From Dehalococcoidales bacterium (lineage in GTDB: Bacteria; Chloroflexota; Dehalococcoidia; Dehalococcoidales; ARS1013): a stretch of DNA of 12,501 nt. The notes under the pieces are model-generated. The model did no database searches. It was not told the DNA's origin and saw nothing but the letters and a program-made list of their open reading frames with translations. A program made the translations under genes and the position numbers. The stretch's first letter is position 1. The number at the start of each line of letters is the position of its first letter. This document shows positions 1-7,901 of the stretch, in pieces. The stretch covers positions 1 through 12,501 of the forward strand of contig DAOWHE010000053.1 in NCBI GenBank assembly GCA_030641585.1, given 5' to 3'.

Positions 1-1974
1 AAAATAGTCTCCGAATTCGGCTTAACCGGTGACCAGCCCCAGGCGGTGGACAGGCTGGTGGAGGGCTTAGATAAGGGCTATAAGCACCAGACGCTGCTGG
101 GGGTTACCGGCAGCGGCAAGACCTTCACCATAGCCAACGCCATTGAGCGTATCAAGAAGCCGACTCTGGTCATCAGCCACAATAAGACTCTAGCCGCCCA
201 GCTTTACAGCGAGTTCAGGGAGTTCTTCCCCGATAACGCCGTGGAATACTTCGTCAGCTACTACGACTACTACCAGCCCGAGGCATATATCCCGCGCACC
301 GACACCTACATTGAGAAAGAGACCGACATCAACGATGAGATTGATAAACTGCGCCATGCCGCCACCCGCTCTCTCTTTGAGCGTCGTGATGTGGTTATCG
401 TCGCCTCTGTGTCCTGTATCTACGGACTGGGTGAACCCGAGGAGTACCGCAGCTTTGTCCTGAGCCTCGAGCGGGGCAACAGCTACCAGCGGGAAAAACT
501 ACTGCGCCAGCTGGTAGATATGCAGTATGAGCGAAACGACATTGACTTTACCCGCAGCCGCTTCCGTATTCGCGGCGATACCCTGGAGATACAGCCGGCC
601 TACGAGGAGATGGCGCTACGGGTCGAGTTCTTCGGTGATGAGATTGAGCGCATCCTGAGGATAGACCCCTTGACCGGTGAGTTTTTGGCCCAGATGGACT
701 CGGTGGATATATACCCGGCCAAGCACTTCGTTACCTCTCATGACAAGCTGATGCTTGCCATTGACAGCATAAAGCAGGAACTGGAAGAGAGGCTCAGAGA
801 GTTAAAGCAGCAGGGCAAGCTGCTGGAGGCGGCACGCTTGGAAGCCCGTACCAACTACGATTTAGAGATGCTCGGCGAAGCCGGCTACTGCACCGGAGTG
901 GAGAACTACTCGCGCCACCTGTCGGGACGCCCCGCCGGCAGCCCGCCATGGACACTCATTGACTATTTCCCCGACGACTTCCTGATGATTATTGACGAGT
1001 CCCATATGAGCCTGCCCCAGATTCGCGGCATGTACCACGGCGACCGCTCCCGCAAGCAGACGCTGGTGGAATACGGCTTTCGTCTGCCCTCGGCTCTGGA
1101 CAACCGCCCGTTTAACTTTACCGAGTTCAACCAGCATATAAAACAGGTTGTCTACACCTCGGCAACGCCAGCCGACTATGAATACGGGCACAGCCAGCAG
1201 GTGGTGGAGCAACTGGTGCGGCCAACCGGTCTGCTTGAGCCTACCGTTGAGATTAAAGCCACCAAGGGACAGATTGACGACCTCCTCTATCAGGTCAGGC
1301 TCAGGGCGGACAAGGGAGAGCGCTGCCTGGTAACAACACTTACCAAGCGGCTGGCAGAAAAGCTGGCCGATTACCTGCTGGAGATGGGCATCAAGACCCA
1401 TTACCTGCACTCCGAGATTGACACTCTGGAGCGGGTGGAGATACTGCGTGACCTGCGCCTCGGTGTCTATGATGTTGTCGTCGGCATAAACCTGCTCCGC
1501 GAGGGGCTTGACCTGCCTGAAGTAAGCATGGTAGCTATTCTTGATGCCGATAAGGAAGGCTTCTTGAGGTCAGAGGGGGCATTGATTCAGACGATGGGGC
1601 GCGCCTCTCGGCATATAGACGGCCATGTCATCATGTATGCCGACACCATGACCGGCTCAATGAAAAGAGCTATAGAAGAAACCGAGCGCCGCCGCCAGAT
1701 TCAGGAAGCCTATAATAGAGAGCACAATATCACCCCGCAGGGGATAAAGAAGGCAATAAAGGATATTACCGAGCGGGTCAGGGTAGTCGCCGAAAAGCAA
1801 GCCCCCTATGCCGGGGCACCTATCTCTAAAGAGGACATCGCCCGCTTAATTTATGACTTAGAACGGCAGATGAAGACGGCATCCAAGAACCTGGAGTTTG
1901 AGCGGGCAGCGCTAATACGAGACCGCATTATTGAACTGCGCCGAGAGTTTGATACCGTGGAGATAATAAAGTGA
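1..1974 (+). CDS. uvrB: Excinuclease ABC subunit UvrB (5' end outside window)
   Basis: UvrB is the damage-verifying helicase-like subunit of bacterial nucleotide excision repair. It receives damaged DNA from UvrA and recruits UvrC for incision, in the cytoplasm. The reading frame is open from base 1 and begins with the usual N-terminal motif (KIVSEFGLTGDQPQAV), so only a few residues are missing and a GTG at 46 is not the true start. In visible-protein numbering (657 residues): Walker A GVTGSGKT at 34-41; the tyrosine-rich beta-hairpin YYDYYQPEAY at 87-96 that inserts between DNA strands; DESH (Walker B) at 332-335; TSATP at about 386; helicase motif VI QTMGRASRH at 530-538; and a C-terminal UVR domain at about 612-647 that contacts UvrC. 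All expected domains are present and the length is normal. The stop overlaps the next small gene. Identification is close to certain. Confidence 0.98.
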   Translation, partial: KIVSEFGLTGDQPQAVDRLVEGLDKGYKHQTLLGVTGSGKTFTIANAIERIKKPTLVISHNKTLAAQLYSEFREFFPDNAVEYFVSYYDYYQPEAYIPRTDTYIEKETDINDEIDKLRHAATRSLFERRDVVIVASVSCIYGLGEPEEYRSFVLSLERGNSYQREKLLRQLVDMQYERNDIDFTRSRFRIRGDTLEIQPAYEEMALRVEFFGDEIERILRIDPLTGEFLAQMDSVDIYPAKHFVTSHDKLMLAIDSIKQELEERLRELKQQGKLLEAARLEARTNYDLEMLGEAGYCTGVENYSRHLSGRPAGSPPWTLIDYFPDDFLMIIDESHMSLPQIRGMYHGDRSRKQTLVEYGFRLPSALDNRPFNFTEFNQHIKQVVYTSATPADYEYGHSQQVVEQLVRPTGLLEPTVEIKATKGQIDDLLYQVRLRADKGERCLVTTLTKRLAEKLADYLLEMGIKTHYLHSEIDTLERVEILRDLRLGVYDVVVGINLLREGLDLPEVSMVAILDADKEGFLRSEGALIQTMGRASRHIDGHVIMYADTMTGSMKRAIEETERRRQIQEAYNREHNITPQGIKKAIKDITERVRVVAEKQAPYAGAPISKEDIARLIYDLERQMKTASKNLEFERAALIRDRIIELRREFDTVEIIK

Positions 1975-2123
1975 ACGAGGAGCAGAGTGAAACAAGACAG
2001 GAGCGGCGCGAGGAGCGCTTAAGGAAAAAGAAAGAGCGGGTGCTCAAGCACGGCAAGAGCCTTGCCAGAACATATATGGATGCTATTCTCAAGCGGTTGA
2101 AACGTCGCAAGGTTGACAGGTAG
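1971..2123 (+). CDS. Small highly basic hypothetical protein, 50 aa, coupled to uvrB
   Basis: I do not recognise a family. The frame starts with GTG at 1971, overlapping the uvrB stop as GTGA, and has GGAG at 1959-1962, eight bases upstream. That is the arrangement expected for translational coupling. The 50-residue product starts MNEEQSETRQERREERL, continues with KKKERVLKHGKSLARTYMD and ends AILKRLKRRKVDR. It is dominated by Arg, Lys and Glu, is probably largely helical, and has no signal peptide, membrane segment or cysteine. The HGKSLARTYMDAILKR part looks more specific than random charged filler. Such a protein could bind nucleic acid or a partner, but no function can be assigned. The -35 box of the next promoter lies in its last codons. 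The start signals make it likely real; conservation has not been checked. Confidence 0.62.
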   Translation: MNEEQSETRQERREERLRKKKERVLKHGKSLARTYMDAILKRLKRRKVDR

Positions 2124-2141
2124 TAAGAGCGGTGCTATACA
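2113..2141 (+). promoter_or_regulatory. Predicted sigma70-type promoter for the NEW3-protein gene
   Basis: A perfect TTGACA (2113-2118) is followed after exactly 17 bases by TATACA (2136-2141), five of six matches to TATAAT. Transcription would start near 2148, about 40 bases before the ATG at 2189. The -35 box overlaps the end of the preceding 50-codon ORF. It indicates that the 2189 gene, and probably the 2775 gene, can be transcribed independently of uvrB. Confidence 0.6.
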
Positions 2142-2188
2142 ATAAGCAGTGAGAATTTGGTTGTGAATGATTTTTCGAGGGCAAGTAG

Positions 2189-2710
2189 ATGAAAATTAAG
2201 AGCAAAGCCTGCCGGCTGTTTTTGCTAGTAGCGGTTTTGATGACTGTATTATTGTTACCACAACCGAGCCTGGCACAAGAAAGAGAAGCAGGCCTGACTT
2301 TGATGCTATTTTCCGGCACGTATTCCCATTACCACGAGGTAACGGCCGGTAAGGATAACAGCTTCTTCTTAGAGATTAGAAACACTGGTAATGAAGCTAT
2401 CACAGATATCAAGTTATCCTCATATAAATCAGAAGGTTGGGTTATCGACTTTGAGCTGGAGGAAATAGATTACCTCGGTCCCGGCAGTCTCCGGACGGTT
2501 GATGTCAACATAAAGCCAGCCCCAAAGGCCGCTAAAGGGGAATATAGAGTCACCCTTATTGCTGAGGCAAACGAAATACTAAGAGTGGAAAGCACTTCTT
2601 GGGTGACTGTGAAGGCAGCACCATTCTGGCCATGGATTGGGGCTGGAATAGTGCTTGTAGTTGTTGCCGCATTTATTTTTATTTTTATGCGCTTCGGCAG
2701 GCAAAAATGA
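2189..2710 (+). CDS. Exported, membrane-anchored NEW3-domain protein
   Basis: This 173-residue protein appears to sit outside the membrane on a single C-terminal anchor. Residues 1-29 form a signal peptide: basic start, hydrophobic core of Leu/Val and a PSLA-Q cleavage site. Residues about 34-142 resemble the NEW3 (NPCBM-associated, COG1470-type) beta-sandwich, with the motif FFLEIRNTGNEAITDIKLS at 59-77 and PGSLRTVDVNIKPAP at 98-112. A transmembrane helix spans about 147-167 and ends in a short basic tail (RFGRQK). NEW3 domains are known as extracytoplasmic folds often near sugar-active enzymes or ABC transporters; neither is adjacent here, so the role is unknown. GAGGG at 2177-2181 precedes the ATG by seven bases. 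The following gene is another small membrane protein 64 nt downstream, and the two may work together, though that is inference. Confidence 0.8.
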   Translation: MKIKSKACRLFLLVAVLMTVLLLPQPSLAQEREAGLTLMLFSGTYSHYHEVTAGKDNSFFLEIRNTGNEAITDIKLSSYKSEGWVIDFELEEIDYLGPGSLRTVDVNIKPAPKAAKGEYRVTLIAEANEILRVESTSWVTVKAAPFWPWIGAGIVLVVVAAFIFIFMRFGRQK

Positions 2711-2774
2711 TAAGCACAAGATGGTTCACCAAAGCGAAGGGAGCCGTTAGAGAATATATATTAAGGAGGGAAAT

Positions 2775-3176
2775 ATGATTGAGCGAGTTCATGAGCATCT
2801 CATCAGCGAGCTTAGCTCTAACACACGCACGGACATAATTTTTGTTCTCACCGCGATTATCCTCAACCTGCTAACTCTCGCCATCAATTCCGGCGTTGCC
2901 GCAGGGGGCGAAGGCGGCACTACAACGGTTGTGATGTTCACCTTTGTCTTTCTCTTGATAGTGGTTAACTTAGTTGTAGAAATGGGGTTGATAAGAGGCA
3001 GGCAAACGAGAACAAAGCTCTTAAACGGGCTGCTAAAGATGTACAAAGACCAGGGCGTGGAAGGTTACTATGACCCAACGCTCTTAAGCGATTACCAGAC
3101 CAGATATAACCTCTTTATGCTCGCCGTCCTTGCCACCGGCCTGGTAGCCCTTATCATACCCTTTGTAATTAGATAA
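2775..3176 (+). CDS. Small membrane protein with three predicted helices, function unknown
   Basis: This 133-residue protein is not recognised as a named family. It has a polar N-terminus (1-19) and hydrophobic helices at about 20-38, 52-72 and 112-130. A short Gly-rich loop at 39-51 (VAAGGEGG) joins the first two helices. A basic, tyrosine-containing segment at 73-110 (RGRQTRTKLLNGLLKMYKD at 74-92, then GYYDP) is probably cytoplasmic. No catalytic motif is visible. The ribosome binding site is near perfect (AAGGAGGG at 2763-2770, four bases before the ATG), so the start is firm. It lies 64 nt after the NEW3-protein gene on the same strand, with no clear separate promoter, so the two are probably co-transcribed. 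It converges with ftsK across a 34-nt gap. Confidence 0.75.
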   Translation: MIERVHEHLISELSSNTRTDIIFVLTAIILNLLTLAINSGVAAGGEGGTTTVVMFTFVFLLIVVNLVVEMGLIRGRQTRTKLLNGLLKMYKDQGVEGYYDPTLLSDYQTRYNLFMLAVLATGLVALIIPFVIR

Positions 3177-3210
3177 TGTGATTCCCAACAGCGAGAACAA
3201 TTAGCGATAC

Positions 3211-5481
3211 CTACCCCTCTGCCCCTTTGTCGCTTTCTTCCTCAAGCTGTTCCATGATGCGGGCGGCTCGGGGGTAACCGATATGAAGCTTTCTCTGCAA
3301 ATAAGATGTAGATATCTGCGTATGCTCCTCGGCCAGTTGCTTGGCTGCCTCAAGGAGCGGGTCTTCAGGATAGCCTCCTCTCCTGCCGGCAGTTACCGGC
3401 GGGGCAAACTCATCAACCTTTAGTGAAACCGCCTCCTCCCCCTTCTGACTGTTCCAGAAATAGACCAGCCGCTCCACCTCGCCATCGGAGACAAAGCACC
3501 CCTGAAGACGCTTGGGCTTGGCCGCCTCGGTGGGCATATAGAGCATATCACCCCTGCCCAGGAGCTTTTCGGCGCCACCAATATCAAGGATAGTCCGCGA
3601 GTCCACCTGGGAGGTAACGGCAAAGCTAATACGGGTAGGGAAGTTAGCCTTAATCAGTCCGGTAACCACATCTACCGATGGACGCTGGGTAGCCACCACC
3701 AGGTGGATGCCGGTGGCTCGGGCAAGCTGGGCTAATCGGCACAGGATGTGCTCCACCTCGTCAAAGCCGGTCATCATCAGGTCGGCCAGCTCATCAATGA
3801 CCAGTATCAGGTGGGGCATCCTCTCTTCTCCCTGCTTACCCTTATTATAGGCCTCAATGTTACGGGCGCCGGCCGTCGCCAGTTGCCGATAGCGCTTGTC
3901 CATTTCCTGATTAAGCCAGCGCAGGGCGCCCAGAGCCTTCTGGGTATCAACTATGACTGGCGTTGCCAGGTGAGGCAGGCTATTAAACAAAGTTAGCTCT
4001 ACCCGTTTGGGGTCAATCATAATAAACTTAAGCTCACTAGGCACACTATAAAGCAAAAGGCAACAGATAACAGCATTCAGGCAAACGGTCTTGCCACTGC
4101 CGGTGGCACCGGCGATAAGAAGATGGGGCATTTTAACTAGGTCAGCAGCTACTGCCTCACCACCGGCACCCTTACCCAGAGCCAGAGCCAGCTTGGACCT
4201 GGCCATAATTTTTTGAAAGGCGCTGGTCTCAATCACCCCTCGCAGGCTGACCACGCTGGAAATTGTGTTGGGCACCTCAATGCCAACTATCGGCTTACCC
4301 GGCACCGGGGCTTCAATCCTGATGCTGGGTGCTGCCAGAGCCAGAGCCAGGTCATTTGCCAGTGAGGTAATCCTATCCACCTTGACCCTCGTCCTGGAGA
4401 TTTCTTCCTGCCTGACGCGGGTATTGCCGTCTTTATCTCTTTCCTTTATATCTTTTAGCTTCCTGTCCCAGCCGGGTTCGATGCCAAACTGGGTAACCGT
4501 TGGGCCGGCATTTATCTGGACCACCTTAGCATCGACACCATAGCTGGCCAGGGCATCCTCAATCAGTTTGGCTCTCTGGAAGTTGTCAGCCTGACCAAAC
4601 TCAACTTCAGGAGACTGGTCCAGAATGTCAATTGGTGGCAACCCCCAGCCATCAACGATAACCAGAGATGGCGACTCGCCATATTTCCTCCAGACCTCCT
4701 GAGCTACCTGTCTTAAGTCCCGCGGCGGCTGACCTGCTTCCTGCTGCGCCTTGGCAGCGGTAGCTAAACCGGTCTGTGGTTCCTTTACCGGGATTTCGGG
4801 GGGCATAAGAACCGATGGTGGGGTTATCTTCTCCGCCGGGGGAGCTTTTTCAGTAGTGGTCGGTCTACTATAGGCTGTCGGGGGAAGAGGTGGCTGGAGT
4901 TCTTCAATCCCTGGTCTCGTGGGAGGGCGCGGCATTTTAAAACGCTTATAGACCCATGAAACTGATTTTTTTACGGCGCTAAAGCTGACCCGGGGTGCCA
5001 CTATAATAAAACCCAGGGTGGCTAAGCCCAGGATCCAAAGAATGCCAATTAAGCTCTGGTCATCGCCAATGATAGCCAGACCAAAACTGCCACCCAGGTC
5101 AAAAAGGGCCAGTATTCCCCAGACAGCGAAAAGAAAAGCGGTCGCCCCCAGCCACTTATTCCATTGATACAGCTTCCAGCGCTGGATAAAGGCTGACAGG
5201 CGCTGCCGGAATACCAGGCCGATTACAATGATGACGGCCACGGTGATGAGGATTAGCCCCCCCCAACCAAACAGCCCTAGAGTGCTTTCGGTAACCTCAT
5301 CAGCCCACGACGCAAGTGCCTCCCACTGCCAGAATAGCACCGCCAGGATAAGGGTCAGGAGTATCAGGCGCCGCATCAGCGGCAAGGCTAAGAAGCGAAA
5401 CAGCCCGCTTAATGACGGCTTTTCCCCAGGCTTAACTCTGGCTTTGGTCTTTTCCCTGGTACCAACTTTCTTCTTAGCCAT
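3211..5481 (-). CDS. ftsK: DNA translocase FtsK/SpoIIIE family
   Basis: FtsK is a membrane-anchored hexameric ATPase that pumps chromosomal DNA through the closing division septum. Numbering here uses the 760-residue frame opening with GTG at 5493; the ATG at 5481, four codons later (MAKKKVGTREK), is the more ordinary start. Four transmembrane helices lie at about 41-58, 76-95, 116-133 and 147-166. A Pro-rich linker (about 187-245) leads to the motor: Walker A GATGSGKT at 462-469, Walker B LILVIDE at 562-568, and ATQRPSVDVVTGLIKANFP at 601-619. The C-terminal gamma domain (about 710-752, with HTQISTSYLQRKLHIGYPRA) is a winged helix that reads orienting sequences. A charged insert (about 341-368, starting GWDRKLKDIKERDKDGN) splits the usual alpha-domain motif between QFGIEP and RVKVDRI. 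I recall similar inserts in Dehalococcoidia. It follows rnj with a gap of about 31 nt and is last in the cluster. Confidence 0.96.
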   Translation of the reverse strand: MAKKKVGTREKTKARVKPGEKPSLSGLFRFLALPLMRRLILLTLILAVLFWQWEALASWADEVTESTLGLFGWGGLILITVAVIIVIGLVFRQRLSAFIQRWKLYQWNKWLGATAFLFAVWGILALFDLGGSFGLAIIGDDQSLIGILWILGLATLGFIIVAPRVSFSAVKKSVSWVYKRFKMPRPPTRPGIEELQPPLPPTAYSRPTTTEKAPPAEKITPPSVLMPPEIPVKEPQTGLATAAKAQQEAGQPPRDLRQVAQEVWRKYGESPSLVIVDGWGLPPIDILDQSPEVEFGQADNFQRAKLIEDALASYGVDAKVVQINAGPTVTQFGIEPGWDRKLKDIKERDKDGNTRVRQEEISRTRVKVDRITSLANDLALALAAPSIRIEAPVPGKPIVGIEVPNTISSVVSLRGVIETSAFQKIMARSKLALALGKGAGGEAVAADLVKMPHLLIAGATGSGKTVCLNAVICCLLLYSVPSELKFIMIDPKRVELTLFNSLPHLATPVIVDTQKALGALRWLNQEMDKRYRQLATAGARNIEAYNKGKQGEERMPHLILVIDELADLMMTGFDEVEHILCRLAQLARATGIHLVVATQRPSVDVVTGLIKANFPTRISFAVTSQVDSRTILDIGGAEKLLGRGDMLYMPTEAAKPKRLQGCFVSDGEVERLVYFWNSQKGEEAVSLKVDEFAPPVTAGRRGGYPEDPLLEAAKQLAEEHTQISTSYLQRKLHIGYPRAARIMEQLEEESDKGAEG

Positions 5482-5512
5482 ATAAGCTCTCACTACATCA
5501 GCAGCTTTAAAG

Positions 5513-7171
5513 CTAGACCTTTATCACAACCGGCAAAATCATAGGCCGGCGCTTGGTCTGCTCGTAGTAGAACTTATTTAATTGATCCTTGACCTTGGTG
5601 GTGACAAAGCCCCACTCCGCGGTATGTTTACTCCCGTGGTCTAAGACTTGAGCTACCAGGTCGCGGCTCTTATCCAGCATATCCTTGGCTTCGTTGGTGT
5701 CAACGAAACCCCGCGACACAATGTCAGGGCGTCCTACCAGCTTGCCGGTTTGCTTGTTAACAGCGATAATGGCCACCACTATTCCGTCCCGCGACAGCAT
5801 CCTTCTATTACGGAGAACAACACCGCCAACATCACCGACACTGAGACCATCGACATAGACATTGCCTGAAGCAACCTTGCCGGCTACCCTGCCCGATTGC
5901 GGGCTAAGCTCAAGGATATCACCATCCTCCAGGACAAAGATATTCTCTTCGGGGATACCCACTGATTGGGCTAACTGGGAGTGATGGCTTAGGTGGCGGT
6001 ATTCGCCATGGATAGGCACGAAAAACTTTGGCTTGACCAAGTTCAGTAGCAGCTTTAACTCCTCCTGAGAGCCATGCCCGTGGACATGAACCTCGGCCAC
6101 CCTACCGTAATACACCTGGGCCCCCTGTTTAAAAAGGCTGTCCACCGTTCTATTTACCAGGGATTCATTGCCCGGGATAGGTGTTGCTGAGATAACGACG
6201 GTGTCGCCACGGACTATGCTAACCTGGCGGTGGTCCCGGTTAGCTATACGAACCAGGGCTGAGGTAGGCTCCCCCTGACTGCCAGTGGTAACAAAAACAA
6301 TCTTGTTATGGGGCAGGCCGCGTAGCTCATCCAGCCGAGCCAGAACCCCATCCGGTGCCTTAAGATAACCCAACTCCAGTGCTATCCGCACCGTATCGCT
6401 CATACTGCGCCCGACAGTAAAGACACGGCGCTGGTGCCTGGCGGCGGCATCAATAACCTGCTGGACGCGGGAGACCAGCGAGGCAAAGGTGGTTACAATT
6501 ACTCTGCCCGGTGCCTTTGCCATAATCCGGTCCAGGGCTTCACCAACCACTCTTTCCGATGGCGTGTAGCCAGGTAGCTCAGCATAGGTGGAATCGGAGA
6601 GGAGAAGCAAAACCCCTTGCCTCCCCGCTTGAGCCAGCCGAGAAAGGTCGGTTGGTTTACCATCAACCGGGGTATAATCAAGCTTGAAATCGCCGCTATG
6701 GACTATTACGCCCACTGGCGTATGGATGATTAGACCCACCGTGTCAGGGATACTGTGGCAAACAGAGAAGAACTCAATTCTGAATTTGCCCAGACTAAAC
6801 TGTTCGCCAGGCGCTATAACATTGAGTTTTGCCAGTGCCAGTGCCTTGCGCCCCTTGAGCTTTATCGAGATAAGACCCTTTGCCAGCTTGGTGCAGTAGA
6901 TGGGCACATTGAGCTGAGGCAACACATAGGGCAGGGCACCAACGTGGTCTTCATGAGCATGGGTGATAATGATACCCCGCACCTTTTCCTGTCTCTCCAA
7001 GAGGTAGCTAATATCAGGGATTACCAGGTCAATACCCAACATCTCTTCCTCGGGGAACATCAGCCCGGAATCAATGACGATGATATCGCCGCCATATTCC
7101 AGCACCATCATGTTCTTGCCGATTTCACCCAAGCCGCCGATGGGGATCATTTTTAGTCTTGGTTTGGCCAT
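5513..7171 (-). CDS. rnj: Ribonuclease J (metallo-beta-lactamase/beta-CASP RNase)
   Basis: RNase J is a zinc-dependent endonuclease and 5'-3' exonuclease that matures rRNA and degrades mRNA in bacteria lacking RNase E-based decay. From the ATG at 7171 the product has 552 residues, the usual length. The metal-binding motif HAHEDH is at 71-76, the second metallo-beta-lactamase motif HSGDFKLD follows, the beta-CASP region includes TTFASLVSRVQQ and TTGSQGEP, then VHVHGHGSQEE and PIHGEYRHL. The C-terminal domain ends RRPMILPVVIKV. A TTG at 7183 gives four more codons, but it lies inside the end of the upstream gene; the ATG follows that gene's TAA after a single base. This points to coupled translation of udg and rnj. 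All catalytic residues are present. Confidence 0.96.
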   Translation of the reverse strand: MAKPRLKMIPIGGLGEIGKNMMVLEYGGDIIVIDSGLMFPEEEMLGIDLVIPDISYLLERQEKVRGIIITHAHEDHVGALPYVLPQLNVPIYCTKLAKGLISIKLKGRKALALAKLNVIAPGEQFSLGKFRIEFFSVCHSIPDTVGLIIHTPVGVIVHSGDFKLDYTPVDGKPTDLSRLAQAGRQGVLLLLSDSTYAELPGYTPSERVVGEALDRIMAKAPGRVIVTTFASLVSRVQQVIDAAARHQRRVFTVGRSMSDTVRIALELGYLKAPDGVLARLDELRGLPHNKIVFVTTGSQGEPTSALVRIANRDHRQVSIVRGDTVVISATPIPGNESLVNRTVDSLFKQGAQVYYGRVAEVHVHGHGSQEELKLLLNLVKPKFFVPIHGEYRHLSHHSQLAQSVGIPEENIFVLEDGDILELSPQSGRVAGKVASGNVYVDGLSVGDVGGVVLRNRRMLSRDGIVVAIIAVNKQTGKLVGRPDIVSRGFVDTNEAKDMLDKSRDLVAQVLDHGSKHTAEWGFVTTKVKDQLNKFYYEQTKRRPMILPVVIKV

Positions 7172-7172
7172 C

Positions 7173-7781
7173 TTAAATCTCAAACATGCTTAGTTGCTGC
7201 GGTGGTGCCTCCTGTTTCTCCTCCGGCACACTCTCCATCTGAGCCAAAAGTTGCGGAATCTTAATCATATCGGCTTTTATTATCTCACGCAGTCTTTGCT
7301 GATGAAGAGCCGCTGCCGGATGATACATGGCGTAGTAGATAATGCCGTCCCGCTTTTGAGTTGTGCCATGAATACGGCTTATACTCTTACCGGGAAAGAA
7401 CAGGGCCATTGAGTAGCGCCCCAGGGTGACAATCATTCTGGGGCGAATGAGCTCAATCTGGCGGTCCAACCAGGGACGACAGTTGAGTATCTCCTGAGGC
7501 AGGGGGTCGCGGTTTACCGGAGGTCGCGTCTTTATCACATTGGTAATATAGACCTGCCCACGCTTCAAGCTGATTAAGGCCAGCAGCTCATCCAAGAACT
7601 GCCCGGCGGGACCGACAAAAGGCCGCCCCTGCTGGTCCTCATGCCAGCCCGGGGCTTCGCCGATGAACATTATGTCGGCGTCTTCGGCTCCCTCACCCGG
7701 CACCGCTCTGGTTCGGTCTTTAGCAATCTCACACTTCCGGCAGTTCTTAATTTCCTTAGAAAGCTCAAGGAGCGCTGACAT
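7173..7781 (-). CDS. udg: Uracil-DNA glycosylase, family 4 (one cluster cysteine replaced)
   Basis: Family 4 (UDGa-type) enzymes excise uracil from DNA at the start of base excision repair and carry a 4Fe-4S cluster. From the ATG at 7781 (202 residues) motif A GEAPG is at 41-45, followed by EDQQGRPFVGPAG, and motif B HPAAAL is at 154-159. Cluster residues are Cys14 and Cys17 (NCRKC) and Cys101 (LNCRPWL). The third usual position, normally the Cys of a KCRPP motif, is Thr85 here (NVIKTRPPVNRDP, codon ACG), and the protein has no other cysteine. Cluster binding may therefore be altered. A longer frame starts at 7817, but a promoter overlaps that ATG. The 7781 start has GGTGAT just upstream and places the first cysteine pair at the position expected for the family. 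It heads the udg-rnj-ftsK cluster. Confidence 0.92.
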   Translation of the reverse strand: MSALLELSKEIKNCRKCEIAKDRTRAVPGEGAEDADIMFIGEAPGWHEDQQGRPFVGPAGQFLDELLALISLKRGQVYITNVIKTRPPVNRDPLPQEILNCRPWLDRQIELIRPRMIVTLGRYSMALFFPGKSISRIHGTTQKRDGIIYYAMYHPAAALHQQRLREIIKADMIKIPQLLAQMESVPEEKQEAPPQQLSMFEI

Positions 7782-7815
7782 ATCACCCTGTTTTAACTTT
7801 TCTAGCCTTTTAATC

Positions 7816-7844
7816 ATGATAACACGCTCAATATGTCAAGTCAA
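7816..7844 (-). promoter_or_regulatory. Predicted promoter of the udg-rnj-ftsK cluster
   Basis: Read on the minus strand, TTGACT (7844-7839) is followed after exactly 17 bases by TATCAT (7821-7816). The predicted transcript would begin near 7809, inside the longest udg frame but 28 bases upstream of the ATG at 7781. A second TTGACA (7839-7834) overlaps the first hexamer by one base, but has no good -10 at the right distance. Confidence 0.5.
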
Positions 7845-7901
7845 TTAGATACACTTCTATTCTGCTTTGGGCCACTACCACGGTAACGGAAGTAAATATT
7901 A

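Noticed and set aside
862..1410. 182-codon open frame on the minus strand
   Set aside because: It lies entirely opposite uvrB, whose motifs are conserved throughout, and its translation shows no family motif or plausible start signals. It is a shadow frame.
3177..3210. Bidirectional terminator in the convergent gap between the three-helix protein gene and ftsK
   Set aside because: No stem of useful length and no T-run are visible in this short gap.
5257..5264. Run of eight C (eight G on the coding strand) in ftsK
   Set aside because: It encodes Trp-Gly-Gly in an N-terminal membrane helix and the frame is intact. Phase variation of an essential-type division gene is implausible; chance is enough.
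6755..7156. 133-codon open frame on the plus strand inside rnj
   Set aside because: It is antisense to the catalytic metallo-beta-lactamase region of RNase J and has no recognisable content of its own.
7173..7781. UdgX-type (suicide) uracil glycosylase because of the replaced cysteine
   Set aside because: The characteristic KRRIHK insert of UdgX is absent and the RPPVNRDP loop is that of ordinary family 4 enzymes.
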